A DNA stretch of 64,000 nt, taken from positions 24,425,398 to 24,489,397 of the forward strand of contig NC_092577.1 of NCBI RefSeq assembly GCF_037975245.1, read 5' to 3'. Positions 1-10,199 of this stretch are shown here, piece by piece; position 1 is the stretch's first letter, and each line of letters starts with the position of its first letter. The notes below the pieces were generated by a model that saw nothing but the letters and a program-made list of their open reading frames with translations, did not search any database and had not been told where the DNA came from. The position numbers were made by a program, and so were the translations under genes. The stretch is from Apostichopus japonicus (Eukaryota > Echinodermata > Holothuroidea > Aspidochirotida > Stichopodidae).

Positions 1-1596
1 GATATATATACAGATAGAGTGATAGACACAACACCATGACAATACCCAACCAGCATGCTGGTATGAGCTAACAATGTTCATGAACAAGAGCCCAATGGGC
101 GGCATTTTGGTTCATTGCTGAATGGAATGAACTGTGAGGAGCATACTAACAAAATTTGAGCTTAATTGAAGTTTACCTATGGTGGTTATGAGGTTCCAGT
201 GATTGACCCCAAATGACATTTGACATCCACTAGTAACAACAAAGACCATGTACTAATTATGACAAACACTAGACTGGAGAGGATTGACCACGGATTCTGA
301 AAACGAGCCAAATGGAAACAGTTTTCTAACGTAAATACCAGCTCAAATGTTTTAGTTCGGAAGATTCATCAAAGACTTTGTACAACACAACTGTGTTTGC
401 ACTTGTATATATGCAGTACAGGGGTAGAATTTGTCGCGGCATACGGTACCGATTTATGTCAAACAATCAGTGTTGGCCTATGTTATTGGCTATTGAGCCT
501 CACATAGTGCGTAATGATTCTCCCAACCCTGTTTGGGAGAACGTAACTTGCGAATGCCTAGTCATGGTTGGGAGAATATATATTAATCAACACCAATGGC
601 TTTGGCAAGATGGTGAAATGATTTTGACCTTTGATCCCACCAAAAAGTACAGAATGTGTTCAACATGTTATGAGGAACATACCTACCAAATATGACCCTA
701 ATCACTTTAGGCATCGCTGAGAGTTGGGCCTATTTTAGGATTTACGATTTTTACCCATATTTAGGTCAAGTGAACTTCGATCAAGGCCAATTTCAATAGG
801 GTTCTTCCTCTTATTATGTACAATGTATGTACCAAATTTGATGAAGATCCGAAATTGTGAGTAAATCAGGATCCATGACGGTCGCTGTTTACACACACAC
901 AGACATACATACTCCGGAAGTGAGAGTGACTACATAGATTCCTTTTGCAAAGGCAAGGAATCAAAAACCACCTTCCCTCTTTTTGCAAAGGTCTTTGCCT
1001 TCAATTCCTGGGCAATTTGTACCCACTCTCTCCTACAACACCACTGACCTATAACCCTCTCCCTGTACCTGAACAAACAATGGACATTGCCTAGAACTCA
1101 CAAGTTCACCATAAAAAAAATATTCCTTGCTCTCTACATACATATATTGTACTACTACTATGGAGCTGAAATAACTCCTTGGAATCGGTAAGTGCTGATT
1201 GGCTAAAGGCCTTCTATACTTACAGCATACCAACTCGAGACTGCTACTTCAACCCTACCTACAGCTCCAACAGAGCCTAACCACAAATGTAAACACACAC
1301 TGCAGAGACTGGGGGACAAATTAAAGGAGATTTGGACAGAGGTGTAAGCTCAGATTTGTTTTAAAGAATGGGGAATAATTGTAATTAACTAACCTTTGAC
1401 CAAAAATTCATAGGAATCACCTTATTCATACACAATTCAACAATCATCAGTTCAACACTGTGCGTATGGGAGCAGTTTTAACAATTGTGAACAGATAAAT
1501 AGACGCAGCCCCATCACATAGCTCACATCAGCATGTTGGTATGAGCTAAAAACAGGGACCATCCATCTACTAACTAACTACAGTATGATGAACCAA
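1..1596. other. Intergenic DNA with dispersed-repeat remnants
   Basis: I see no supportable gene. The 105-codon open frame at 378-695 has no recognisable domain and begins at TTG rather than ATG. The stretch 780-1000 looks like an old interspersed repeat: it has a short CA run near 892, then a 'ttccttttgcaaaggcaagg' palindrome-like element that recurs in spirit near 55,808. A phrase 'gcatgctggtatgagctaa' near 52 returns with small changes near 1,531, a direct repeat about 1.48 kb apart whose meaning is unclear. Confidence 0.5.
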
Positions 1597-1735
1597 CATT
1601 ACCCAGCAGGGTTCGCAGGTTTCTTCCGGGGGTGGAAAAAACCGCGGAATAAACCGCGGTTTTTTCCACTCGGAAGAAATAGGTTTTTTCCAGTTTCTTC
1701 CGGACAAAATGGAAGAAACTCATTTTTTGGGGAAA
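1597..1735. repeat. TTTCTTCC-type foldback repeat, copy 1
   Basis: This is a short GC-richer patch built from TTTCTTCC(A/G)G and its reverse complement GGAAGAAA. At its heart is a perfect 16-bp inverted repeat (1632-1647 and 1654-1669) with a 6-nt AATAAA loop, centred on two CCGCGG sites. Units point both ways, so the segment can fold on itself. A second copy of the same motif family is at 2938-3070. It resembles a small foldback or palindromic element; the family is not recognised. Confidence 0.6.
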
Positions 1736-2937
1736 AACTGTTGATAAAGTTTCATAACAACCTGCAATGATTTCTAACTATGTAATAAATGGACAAGAAG
1801 CACTATAGTGTCATCTAGGTAGTCTATGAGCACATGACCTGCTTCCAGCATATACTGTACACAATATAGTACTAGGCTACTAGCATCGGACAATTCAGGG
1901 AACAACTATGGGCAAGCAATATTTTGCAGAATGGTCCTGATTATAGCCCAGTTCTTAGTTAAAAACTAGTTTCTGAGTGGAGGGGCAAGTGTTCCCTGGA
2001 AACTAGTGTAGGCCTACTAAAATGCACACTCATTACTACGATTACATTGACCACTATGGCCATATTTTGTGGAGATTGAACTCAAGACATGAGGGTTACA
2101 GATTCGACTGGAAGTTGTAGTGTGAAATGAGGGCTGGCTCGTGTCCAGCTGTGTTTAAAGGGTATGAAGACTCGCCCAAAAAGAAACGTCTAATGCCGGT
2201 AATCTGACCTAGTTTCGAATGAGGTGTAACAGAAGTGTTAGACACCACCATCGATCGCAGAAAATACACACACAGCTTGCTACCATCAGTAATTATACAC
2301 TAGTATAGTCAGTACATACAGCTGCGGTCAATACCCACAGCACAGTGTATACAAACAATGCAGCGATGGACATCTCAGGTCCAGCTAAAATAAAAAGGTA
2401 TCACGTTTCATTACTGTACTGTCTGCATTTTGTAGCGACACGAACAAAACGTCACTTGCAAGCAACGGAAAGTTAACTTTTTCAGATGGCCGCACACCGT
2501 TTGGGGCGAGTCTTCCATGCCTTTAATTGTGGATGTTTGTTCTTTTTGCTGTTGGGATGACAAGTCCTCCTGTTAACTACAAGTTGTAATTTAGGGAGTT
2601 GCAGAAATTAAACTGTTGCCTAAATCTAACAGATATTGTTCGGCTATTTTCTTGGTGTTCATTGTATTAAATCCTCAGTGCATGGGCCAATCCAGGTTAA
2701 TCATTCATAAAGTATGGCCAGTTATGCAATTCTGGTTGATGGGGGGATCGCGAGATGATAAGTAGTCCTTCAATATTGTGATTTATAAGCAAACATCTTT
2801 TGGTGTAGAAAAACAACCCAAAATTATAATCAAAACAAAAATATCATATTTTGATGGTTTCAATGGTATGCATTGATGGTAAACTATTTGTCTCTTTATC
2901 ATGTATGTGGGCTGTGCTGCGTTTATGCCAATTTTCA
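1736..2937. other. No gene seen
   Basis: Nothing coding or structured is recognised here. The stretch may lie within an intron or the 3' part of the minus-strand gene B relic whose first exons are at 4,688-3,181, but I could not find further exons of that gene. Confidence 0.4.
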
Positions 2938-3070
2938 CAGTTTCTTCCAGTTTCTTCCGGTTTCTTCCAGTTTCTTCCGGAAAAACCTGGAGAAACCTGG
3001 AAGAAACAGGTTTCTTCCAGTTTCTTCCACGTCCCCGGAAGAAATAGGTTTCTTCCGGAAGAAACCGAAC
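2938..3070. repeat. TTTCTTCC-type foldback repeat, copy 2
   Basis: About five 10-bp units of TTTCTTCC(A/G)G run forward from 2940. Inverted GGAAGAAAC units follow, then further alternations ending near 3069. The alternating orientation gives several possible stems. It shares its motif with 1597-1735, about 1.3 kb away. Long open frames across it on both strands are a by-product of the stop-free 10-bp unit and are not genes. Confidence 0.65.
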
Positions 3071-3180
3071 CCTGTAATACGCAGTATGCAAACCCACTGA
3101 ACTTTTCCATGAGCATCGCGGAATTGGGATCCAAAATAATGTGTTAAAATAACTTAGCCATGAATACTAACTATACTCAC

Positions 3181-3332
3181 TATGGGGTGCGACATGTCTT
3201 CACCAATCCAGATGTCACAATGTTGACAAGGTTCCTTCTTGATTGAGGTGTCAAAGTATTGTTTGCTGCATACTCTTCCAGAATAGATTCTCCCTTGGGA
3301 TTGTCATTGAGTAACTGGTCAATATCAAGTAC
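3181..3332 (-). CDS. Gene B relic, exon 2: SAMD3-like segment
   Basis: This exon lies on the minus strand, with a consensus acceptor (cggcag, read on the minus strand) just before 3332 and a donor GTGAGT after 3181. It continues the frame of the exon at 4317-4688 in phase 0. It encodes about 50 residues with the pattern ILEEY...L...SRRNLVNIV. That pattern is typical of the segment just downstream of the N-terminus in large uncharacterised SAMD3-like proteins found in many fish and invertebrate genomes. A related segment is in the second gene B copy near 45,000 (KERREMIRIL). The following exons, expected below 3181, were not found, so the gene is truncated or its later introns are long. The function of the family is unknown. 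Confidence 0.6.
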
Positions 3333-4316
3333 CTGCCGAAACATGAGTTTTGCAGATAAACATTTTCTTTAGCTAATTTACACCAGCATGGTGCATGCTT
3401 TGGCAAGTTATTGTTTATGGTACTTTACATACCATGGTTCCAGTCTACATGATTCTTTCAGCTATGATTATGAACAATTATATACACAGGTCATTATTTT
3501 TTCTCAAATTTGTAAATGTGCAAAACTGCAAATGGATGTTAACCGTTTAACCCCACTGTGTTCTAATAGTCCACTGTCTGATTTATGTTCTTTATTGAAT
3601 AGGCCTACAGATTTATTACAAGTAAATAATAGAGCCAGAAAAGAAAAAATGTTCAGTGATTCCTTTCAGGCAAGGAATTAAAAACCAAAAGAAGTGCTGA
3701 GCGGTGTGAAATTTAAAAAATCTTTTGTGAAACTGGTATGCAATCATGTAGGGTTGCACGGTTTCTGTTATTTCGAAAACCATTTTAGTCTGGCCAAAGA
3801 TTTTAGGGTTTTTTTTTAACCGATTTGCGGATATTTCCATTTTTTTGGGGGAAACCGGTGTCACCTCGGGACAGGAATCACACATCTGACGCTAAATGCA
3901 TGTGTTTTACAGTATATTAATGTTGCAACATTAACTTTCCTTAATGCTGAATTATTTTTACCCAAACTGCCATACACCATTAAAAACCTATGGAGATGTA
4001 TACCATACGGCATAATCCATTATTACGCTATGGTAGCTTGTAGTTTGTACTCACTCATGTGCAGCACAAACAGATCTTTGTGTACACTGTACGCCATCTT
4101 CTAAAAATGCTGCCAATAGCCTACCGAGAAACCGTACTACTGCAAGGTTACAGTTCTACAGTACTTAAACTTTTAGCACAGATTGTCAGACTTGAGTTAA
4201 TATTTAGGGGATAAATAGGAGGGTAGCCGCTCACAATCAGCAGCCAGTATTTCAATAAAGGTATTTATGAATGTCGGTTACGCCATACTCTTTCATTATG
4301 CATACTCAGTACTTAC
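3333..4316 (-). other. Intron between gene B exons 1 and 2
   Basis: This is 984 bp bounded by GTAAGT (minus-strand donor at 4316-4311) and an AG acceptor at 3333-3334. It holds no other supported feature. The open frame at 3616-3885 has no domain and is probably chance. Confidence 0.6.
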
Positions 4317-4688
4317 CAGATCTTTCTTATAATGTTTGGCCCTTGGAGTTGAATGTGCAGATGGACTAGAGATGGAGGCCTCAGAATCAGCTGTGAGGGA
4401 TTCATCCAAACTCTCTTCATCATAAACTGAGGATTCGCTTTCTGTAACCTTCTGTTCAACCGACACCAACAACTCTGAACAGTGCTGAAGGACGTAAACA
4501 TCGTCTTCGTCATCAATATCGATGTCAACAAATTTTGAAACGCCTTCACACTTGGCTAATAATTTGCAGTTTCCATCAATGTTAAATTTGAGTCTAATCT
4601 TTTCTATGGTGTTGGCAATGTCATTCGTATCCAGTACAATTAATTTGGACTTCTCTCCAAATGTCACTACAAGTCTCTTTTCAGCCAT
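4317..4688 (-). CDS. Gene B relic, exon 1: PB1-like N-terminus
   Basis: This exon encodes 124 residues from an ATG at 4688 and ends in phase 0 at a good GTAAGT donor. Residues 3-75 have a ubiquitin-fold/PB1-like pattern: RLVVTFGE at the start, an amphipathic TIEKIRLKFNI helix, then an acidic IDIDDEDDVYVL strand. Residues 76-120 are a Ser/Asp/Glu-rich linker. This N-terminal layout is known from SAMD3-like uncharacterised proteins of fishes and invertebrates that are often multi-copy. The next exon fits at 3332-3181. Directly upstream on the same strand lies the end of gene A, the same order seen inside the 13.9-kb element at 36,607-50,504. This suggests the gene is transposon cargo. Calling the fold PB1 is inference. 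Confidence 0.65.
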
Positions 4689-5397
4689 TGTACAGTACCT
4701 ACAGAATTACAAGAAAGCATTGTTAGAAACAATCAAAGAGAATACAAGATGAGATCTCTAACTTCTCAATACAGGTCAGTGTTAAGTTATAGCTCTAGGA
4801 TTGACAAAACAAAGGGGGGAATTCCTGCTTCCAAAACTATTTTGGGGGAATCTCAATATAATACAGAAATGCTATATGAAGTCTTATCTGATTATTAATC
4901 AAGAGTATTAGGGGGGTCTAAACATGGAAATTATTCTATCTGCAGAATAAATTGTCATTTTGAGCTGCCTGTAGAGAAAGAGGTGTATGAGATACACTTG
5001 AATTTTCAGCTTTGTATCTTATTATAAAGGCACTCTGAAAGGGATTACAAAAATATTACGCAAAATATGCAACAACGCGAATCGTGCACACTTGAAGGGA
5101 GTTACCACCCCAACTAATTTTGAAACGAATTGGAGTTGGAACCTAATATTTTGCATGTAACCAATATACACATACAGTAGATGAATGTTAGAAATGAATT
5201 TCAGCCAAAACGAAGAGGTGACCCATCCCACCATTGGTTGATTTGACACGGAATGACCCTACAGCACAAAATCACATAACAAAAAGGCTTTTTATGTGGC
5301 CCTAAAAATATTTGTATTTAAATTTCATTCTTATTTCTGAGTCCTGAGTAAACAGTTTAACATTTACACTCACTTTTACATGTATCTCAGATACTCA
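4689..5397. other. Spacer between gene A and gene B relics
   Basis: 709 bp separates the stop codon of gene A (5398) from the ATG of gene B (4688), both on the minus strand. It should hold the gene A terminator and the gene B promoter. No TATA box or polyadenylation signal stands out with certainty. Confidence 0.45.
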
Positions 5398-5900
5398 TTA
5401 AATTGCATATTTCAAAGCAATGAAGTCTTGCTCAGCTTTGTTGATCTTGTGAAGAGGTTGTACATCCATTAGTTCTTCATACTTGACGAAGAAATGGGTC
5501 TCAGGAGTTAACAGCTTGACTGCATATGCATGATAACATCGTGAAAAATACAGAGACTGCCATTTTCTTCCATGGAAATAAAGAACATTTCCTCCCATGA
5601 CAATGATGTACATAAGTTCACCAAATATAGGATCCCCGGTCTCTTTATCAATACCAATAGCAATGAACATAGATGACCGATACGGAATACCAGAGACAAT
5701 AATACGATGTGTGATGTAGACTTCATCATGTGGAGATGAACCAGGAACTTTTTGGAGAAAAATGTTGTAGCTATCGATGTCTGAAATTTCTACTGCAGAC
5801 ATGTGAGTGTCATTCAACTCAATTTCAGCATGCAAACCACATCCTGTACGCCATTTAATACAGTGACTAGTCTGATGTCTTGACGAAACTGTATAACATA
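5398..5900 (-). CDS. Gene A relic: C-terminal exon of a C2H2/transposase-like protein
   Basis: The frame is open from the BEL LTR junction (5900) to a stop at 5398. It encodes about 167 residues ending in the pattern V.PL...ALKYAI. The sequence, with motifs YITHRIIVSGI, GELMYIIV and HAYAVKLL, matches the usual C-terminus of large uncharacterised metazoan proteins that start with C2H2 fingers and carry a CACTA-like transposase core. The N-terminal and core parts of such a protein are at 37,841-39,703 on the plus strand. Here everything upstream is replaced by the BEL/Pao LTR, so the gene is cut. The ATG at 5835 is internal and was not taken as the start. Family assignment rests on remembered consensus patterns and is moderate. 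Confidence 0.55.
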
Positions 5901-6770
5901 TGTAGTGAAATGTATTTTGCGTTTTTTCGTTTTTCGTATTGTTGTGTGTTATATAACATTTGGTAACTTTGTTTGACCATACCTCAAATTGTTAAGATTC
6001 AGCTGCATAATTATTTGCTCATGTTTAAACGAGTACCTTGCGTGATTGGCTTGTTGAACCCTCGTGATTTATGTTATGTAAATAAGTCCTTTTCAATGTC
6101 CTTTGATATATATATTGGGCGCACACGGAAAAGGGACCACTGGCATTGGTTGCGTTTAGCCAGAACACATAACTTATATATATTAAGATCTTATATATAT
6201 TAAGATCGCTTCTCGGCCTTTTGGCTAAGATCATGTGTAGTATCTGTTCCCTTAGGGAATGGTGATACACACCTGACGATGATCACACAGTCACAGTCCC
6301 GATGCAAGGGGACTGGGGCTGAGAGCGGATCAGTCGTTTGGTAGTTTGGTTTTCGTGCCCAGGTTCTTTCCTGGGTGACTTTTTCTTAAAAAGTATATAT
6401 TAAGATCTGAGATCCATGCGAAGCCAATAAAGTAATGCCACGTAAGCAGTTGGTGATAGTGGTTGCTGGAAGTTCTAGACATTAAAGGGCTAAAGAGGTA
6501 TTTTGGTGTTTATATATTATAAGTTAAATGCTTTCTTCATGTGTATTTGATGGTTCATGTTTGTGCAATAGTGAAGTTTGTGTAGTTTTATTTATGCCAA
6601 AAAACAAATTATAAAAATGTTGTATTTAGTACTGTAAGTTTTCTATTTTTGTATTTTCGATAGTTTTACGGGAGTTATAGTCATAAACGAGTGCGGAGCG
6701 AAATAAATTGCGGTGACTTTACCCTAGTTCGAAATCATCCGTCTTTTTTCGTCTTGCCACGACCGGTACA
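5901..6770 (+). repeat. 5' LTR of the BEL/Pao element
   Basis: It begins TGTAGTGAAATG and ends GACCGGTACA. It is 870 bp long because it holds a 186-bp SINE (6208-6393), a 14-bp target duplication and a 17-bp tandem duplication. An AATAAA lies near the end (about 6703). Compared with the 3' LTR it has small indels and substitutions over its length. Confidence 0.9.
6208..6393 (+). mobile_element. U2 snRNA-headed SINE, longer copy
   Basis: The element is flanked by a perfect 14-bp duplication TATATATTAAGATC (6194-6207 and 6394-6407). From 6205 the sequence follows the 5' end of U2 snRNA (ATCGCTTCTCGGCCTTTTGG and on, about 45 nt with one difference), covering the first stem-loop and the branch-point-pairing region. 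It then changes at about 6249 to an unrelated 145-nt body with a hairpin CCCAGGttctttCCTGGG and a short A-rich end. snRNA-headed SINEs (SINEU) are known from crocodilians; this is the same principle in another genome. The body alone recurs at 10546-10665. A 17-bp copy of the target (6174-6190) sits in tandem just upstream. Confidence 0.85.
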
Positions 6771-7445
6771 GTAAAACTCTTGGATGGGACTTCCGTGCGT
6801 CTTCCAGGGAGTCTTTCTTCAATAACATATCGGCGTGGAAATCTCCGAGAACTTCATCCATACCACCATCTTCGACTAGCTCTACACTATTTGCAGCCAA
6901 AATTACGGCAGACGTGTCACGGCCTCCATATCCATTCATCATATAGTATTTAATATACCAGTTTGAGCGACGTTCTGGCTATACCATAAAACAGGTATTT
7001 TGTTATTTTGCGGAACTGTTGAAGTAGGTTGCTATCTTCATATCGTTGACCATTGACTAGCAATATGCATCCAGTTCTGCGAGGTTCCAGGCCTGTAGCC
7101 ATGTAACCCTTCGTTACTATTACCGCAAGACCGGTGTCGTTACTCTCTGAACTTTTCAGAATTATAAGGTATAATGGTTGCAATGTAAAGGCTTAGCCAG
7201 ATATATATATATATATATATATATTTTTGATATCCGTTTTATATCTTTCTATCTGTTTCATACCGTTAATTTTGTGTCGTGACAGTCTAGTCTATGTAGG
7301 ACTGTATGTTGATATTGTTGTATAGTAGTAAAATAGTGTTAGGTTTGGTAGCCTTGATTTTATAACTGGGTTATGAGTGACTGTGTGTTCGGTCCTATCA
7401 TCATTATATATGGTACTTTAAGTTGAACCTTCACAATTCAGTATT
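6771..7445 (+). other. BEL/Pao 5' leader
   Basis: This is the untranslated stretch between the 5' LTR and the gag ATG. The primer-binding site should start right after 6770 but I cannot assign the tRNA. It contains a short (AT)n run at 7200-7224. Minus-strand open frames here (6724-6942, 6950-7183) have no recognised domain. Confidence 0.7.
7200..7224. repeat. (AT)n microsatellite
   Basis: A run of about twelve AT dinucleotides in the BEL leader, expected to be length-variable. Confidence 0.9.
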
Positions 7446-9416
7446 ATGATGGACTCTGCTGATGAGGGCACGGTTTCTGAAGACCAAACGTCTGGGTTTA
7501 ATACTCGTCAAAGGATTTTGACTGAGAAAGGTTTTCAGTATCAGTTGGGTCAAAAGGAGCAAAGATTTAGAGGCATAATCTCTAAGTGGCGTAAACATGT
7601 GTTAAAGATAGAATGCCTACTTTCTGAAAGGAGCAATTTAGTAGATGTTAAGGCCGAACGTGATGTTCTATTAGAAACTATGGCAGATTTGTCTAATCTG
7701 TACATCGAAGTCGATAATTTGCTTTCGACCGTTGATCAAATGGGTTCTAAATATTCAATTTTTGAGGCAATAGAACACTCTAATTTAATAAAGAGGGTTT
7801 CTGAGTATATCCATTCTGTAACTAGCCAAGGCTCATGTTCAAAATCATCAGTGTCGGCAAAATCTCATTCTTCTACGAAAGATGAAATTGTAACAACGAT
7901 TGCAGCCCATGAGGCCAAACTAAAACAAATAGAAATGAAGGCAAAATTTGAGGTCCAGCAATTAGAGTTAATGGCAAAGCATGAAGCTGAATTGCAAAGG
8001 TCAGAATTAGCCATAGCTAAGGTAAAATTGGATGCAATTGGAGAACAGGGTTCAGTGCACATGGATTTCCCAGACGATAGTCTTAAATATACTCAAAATT
8101 ATGTCGAAACCCTGGGTGATGTTAATAACCCACAGGATAGGAAGCACCTAACATATGAGGCATACTTAGAGCAACCCGTACTAAGACAAGGCGTCACTAA
8201 ATCTAATGTTCCCCTAACAGGTGGAAACAATGATCAGCCTACGGCAACCCGTGCCAACCTAGGTAATTTAACCAATGATTTTTTGTATCAAGTATCTCTA
8301 AATAGACTTCCAGTTCCAGAACCTGAAATATTTAGTGGTGACCCGTTACAGTATCCTGGCTGGAAGTGTGCTATTGATTTATTGTTAGAGAATAAGGGCA
8401 TACCCCCCTCTGAGAAAATATACTATCTTAAACGGTACCTTAGTGGTCCACCTAAGGATGCTTTGGAGGGCTATTTCTTGGTTCCTTCTGATTCCACCTA
8501 TATAGAGGTACGAAAACTTCTTGACGATAGATATGGTAATAATTTAGCAATCGCCGATGCATTTAGATCTAAACTTGAAGGGTGGCCTAACATCCAACCT
8601 AATGACGGACTTGCACTTCGCAAGTTTGCAGACTTCCTAGGCCAGTGCGAGTTTGCTATGAAATTGGTCAAGGGTAGGCTTAGCTTCCTAAATGATAGTT
8701 GGGAAAATCGCAAATTGCTTGATAAATTGCCTGATTGGTTGGTTAAAAGGTGGGGACGAGTACTGTCAGAATGGGATGATTTTCCGCCATTTGGTAAGTT
8801 TAGACAGTTTATCGCCAAGGAAGCTGATATTGCATGTAATCCTTTAATAGTTTCTAGCCAGAAGGGCAAGGGGTCAAGAGGCACAAGGGGTGCTAGTAAC
8901 TTTGTAGTCGAAACAGGGTTTGACAATTCAAGTACAAAACTCAATGCCCATAGGTATAAATGCCTAATTTGTGAAGGTGATCACCGACTTGACTGTTGTT
9001 ATAAGTTTCTTGCTAAAACGGTCGAAGATCGTAAGATATTTGTAAAAACCAAAAACTTGTGCTATGGATGCCTACGTCAAGGCCATATATCAAAATTCTG
9101 TCGCAATCGTCTCGTATGTAATATTTGTTCGAGGTCTCATCCTACAGCACTTCATGGTGACATTGTTTCTCACATAGGTAAAACTGTTTGTAGTTCCAGT
9201 AAGTCAATTGGAATTCAAACAGAAGCAATTAACACAGGATTGAGTCATGTAAGTGGGTTAAGGGACATAACAATGAATTCTCTCATCCTTCCTGTATATG
9301 TTTCTCATGTGGATGCTCCGCAAAGAGAAGTCCTTGTGTATGCCCTTTTAGACACTCAGTCAGATAGTACATTTATTACTGATAAGACCTGTGAGCTGCT
9401 GAACGTGGAAGGTTGA
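7446..9416 (+). CDS. gag: BEL/Pao Gag and start of protease
   Basis: This 656-codon frame is the N-terminal part of a Gag-Pol polyprotein. Residues 1-200 are coiled-coil-rich. About residues 280-420 contain the DUF1759-type Gag core (PEPEIFSGDP, KIYYLKRYLSG). Zinc-knuckle-like Cys/His clusters follow at about 506-520, 539-552 (CYGCLRQGHISKFC) and 557-570. At about residue 634 begins the aspartic protease motif ALLDTQSDSTFI, with the catalytic Asp at 636. The frame then stops at TGA 9414-9416, but the same frame reopens at once and continues the protease. The stop is therefore either a nonsense mutation or, less likely, a read-through signal. The ATG at 7446 is the first in the leader with a long open frame. 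Confidence 0.88.
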   Translation: MMDSADEGTVSEDQTSGFNTRQRILTEKGFQYQLGQKEQRFRGIISKWRKHVLKIECLLSERSNLVDVKAERDVLLETMADLSNLYIEVDNLLSTVDQMGSKYSIFEAIEHSNLIKRVSEYIHSVTSQGSCSKSSVSAKSHSSTKDEIVTTIAAHEAKLKQIEMKAKFEVQQLELMAKHEAELQRSELAIAKVKLDAIGEQGSVHMDFPDDSLKYTQNYVETLGDVNNPQDRKHLTYEAYLEQPVLRQGVTKSNVPLTGGNNDQPTATRANLGNLTNDFLYQVSLNRLPVPEPEIFSGDPLQYPGWKCAIDLLLENKGIPPSEKIYYLKRYLSGPPKDALEGYFLVPSDSTYIEVRKLLDDRYGNNLAIADAFRSKLEGWPNIQPNDGLALRKFADFLGQCEFAMKLVKGRLSFLNDSWENRKLLDKLPDWLVKRWGRVLSEWDDFPPFGKFRQFIAKEADIACNPLIVSSQKGKGSRGTRGASNFVVETGFDNSSTKLNAHRYKCLICEGDHRLDCCYKFLAKTVEDRKIFVKTKNLCYGCLRQGHISKFCRNRLVCNICSRSHPTALHGDIVSHIGKTVCSSSKSIGIQTEAINTGLSHVSGLRDITMNSLILPVYVSHVDAPQREVLVYALLDTQSDSTFITDKTCELLNVEG

Positions 9417-10199
9417 AAGACGTTGTTGAGTCTGTCCACTTTGTCATCTAAGAATCAATTGGTAGACAGTAGTAGGATTGGTGGCTTGTCTGTTAGAGGG
9501 CATAGGGAAGGTACCAAAGTTCCCTTGCCTGTTTCGTATACACGTTGTTCTATACCAGCCAATAGATCTCATATTCCCACTCCGGGAACTGCCAGGCAGT
9601 GGCCACATTTGAAGCGAATAGCCAATCATCTTATGCCGTTAGAACAGTGTGAGATAGGATTGTTGATAGGCTATAATTGCCCTAAAGCATTAATGCCTAT
9701 TGAGGTTATCTCTCCTCCTGATAATGGTCCGTATGCTGAAAGAACCAACTTGGGTTGGGGTATTGTTGGCATAATTAACCCTCGAGAATTGTCTGTGGAT
9801 AAGTGCGATCCTGTTGGAGTTAGCCACTTTATTGTGACTCCTCGCCCCACTTCTGAATTTGACAGTATTCTACCACGTGATGGGGCTAAGATTTGTTTCA
9901 AATGTAATGTTAGGGAGGTTGAACCAACTCAGGTGGCAGGGTTAATGGAATTGGAATTTAATGAACGAAATTTTGAAAGTGCTTATTCAAGAGAAGATAA
10001 GAAATTTCTTAACATCCTTAAGGAGGGAGTATGCCAGTTAAGTGATGGTCATTATCAACTGCCATTACCCATGAAATTGTCTCAGGTTTTTCCAAATAAT
10101 AAATGTATGGCTCTCTATCGTTTGAATCAATTAAGAAAGAAAATGGAGCGTAATAATACTTATGCTAAGGATTGTTACCTTTATGCAAGACATTATTGA
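9417..10199 (+). pseudogene. pol: BEL/Pao protease and pre-RT region
   Basis: This continues the gag frame immediately after the TGA at 9414. It carries the Pao peptidase (A17) and linker signature: LSTL, IPANRSHIPTP, GLLIGYNCPKALMP, and RTNLGWGIVG, as in other BEL elements. The end, CMALYRLNQLRKKM, is the entry to RT. A frameshift between about 10,162 and 10,180 moves the reading to the next frame. There is no independent start; the ATG at 9588 region is internal. Confidence 0.82.

Noticed and set aside
378-695. 105-codon open frame
   Set aside because: No recognisable domain, no ATG at its start, low-complexity composition of a repeat; insufficient support.
2783-3147. Overlapping open frames on both strands
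   Set aside because: They come from the stop-free TTTCTTCC/GGAAGAAA repeat.
6205-6249. A functional U2 snRNA gene
   Set aside because: Only the first ~45 nt of U2 are present; the Sm site and 3' stem-loops are missing and the piece is flanked by a target duplication.
6724-7183. Two minus-strand open frames in the BEL leader
   Set aside because: No domain; antisense to the retrotransposon leader.
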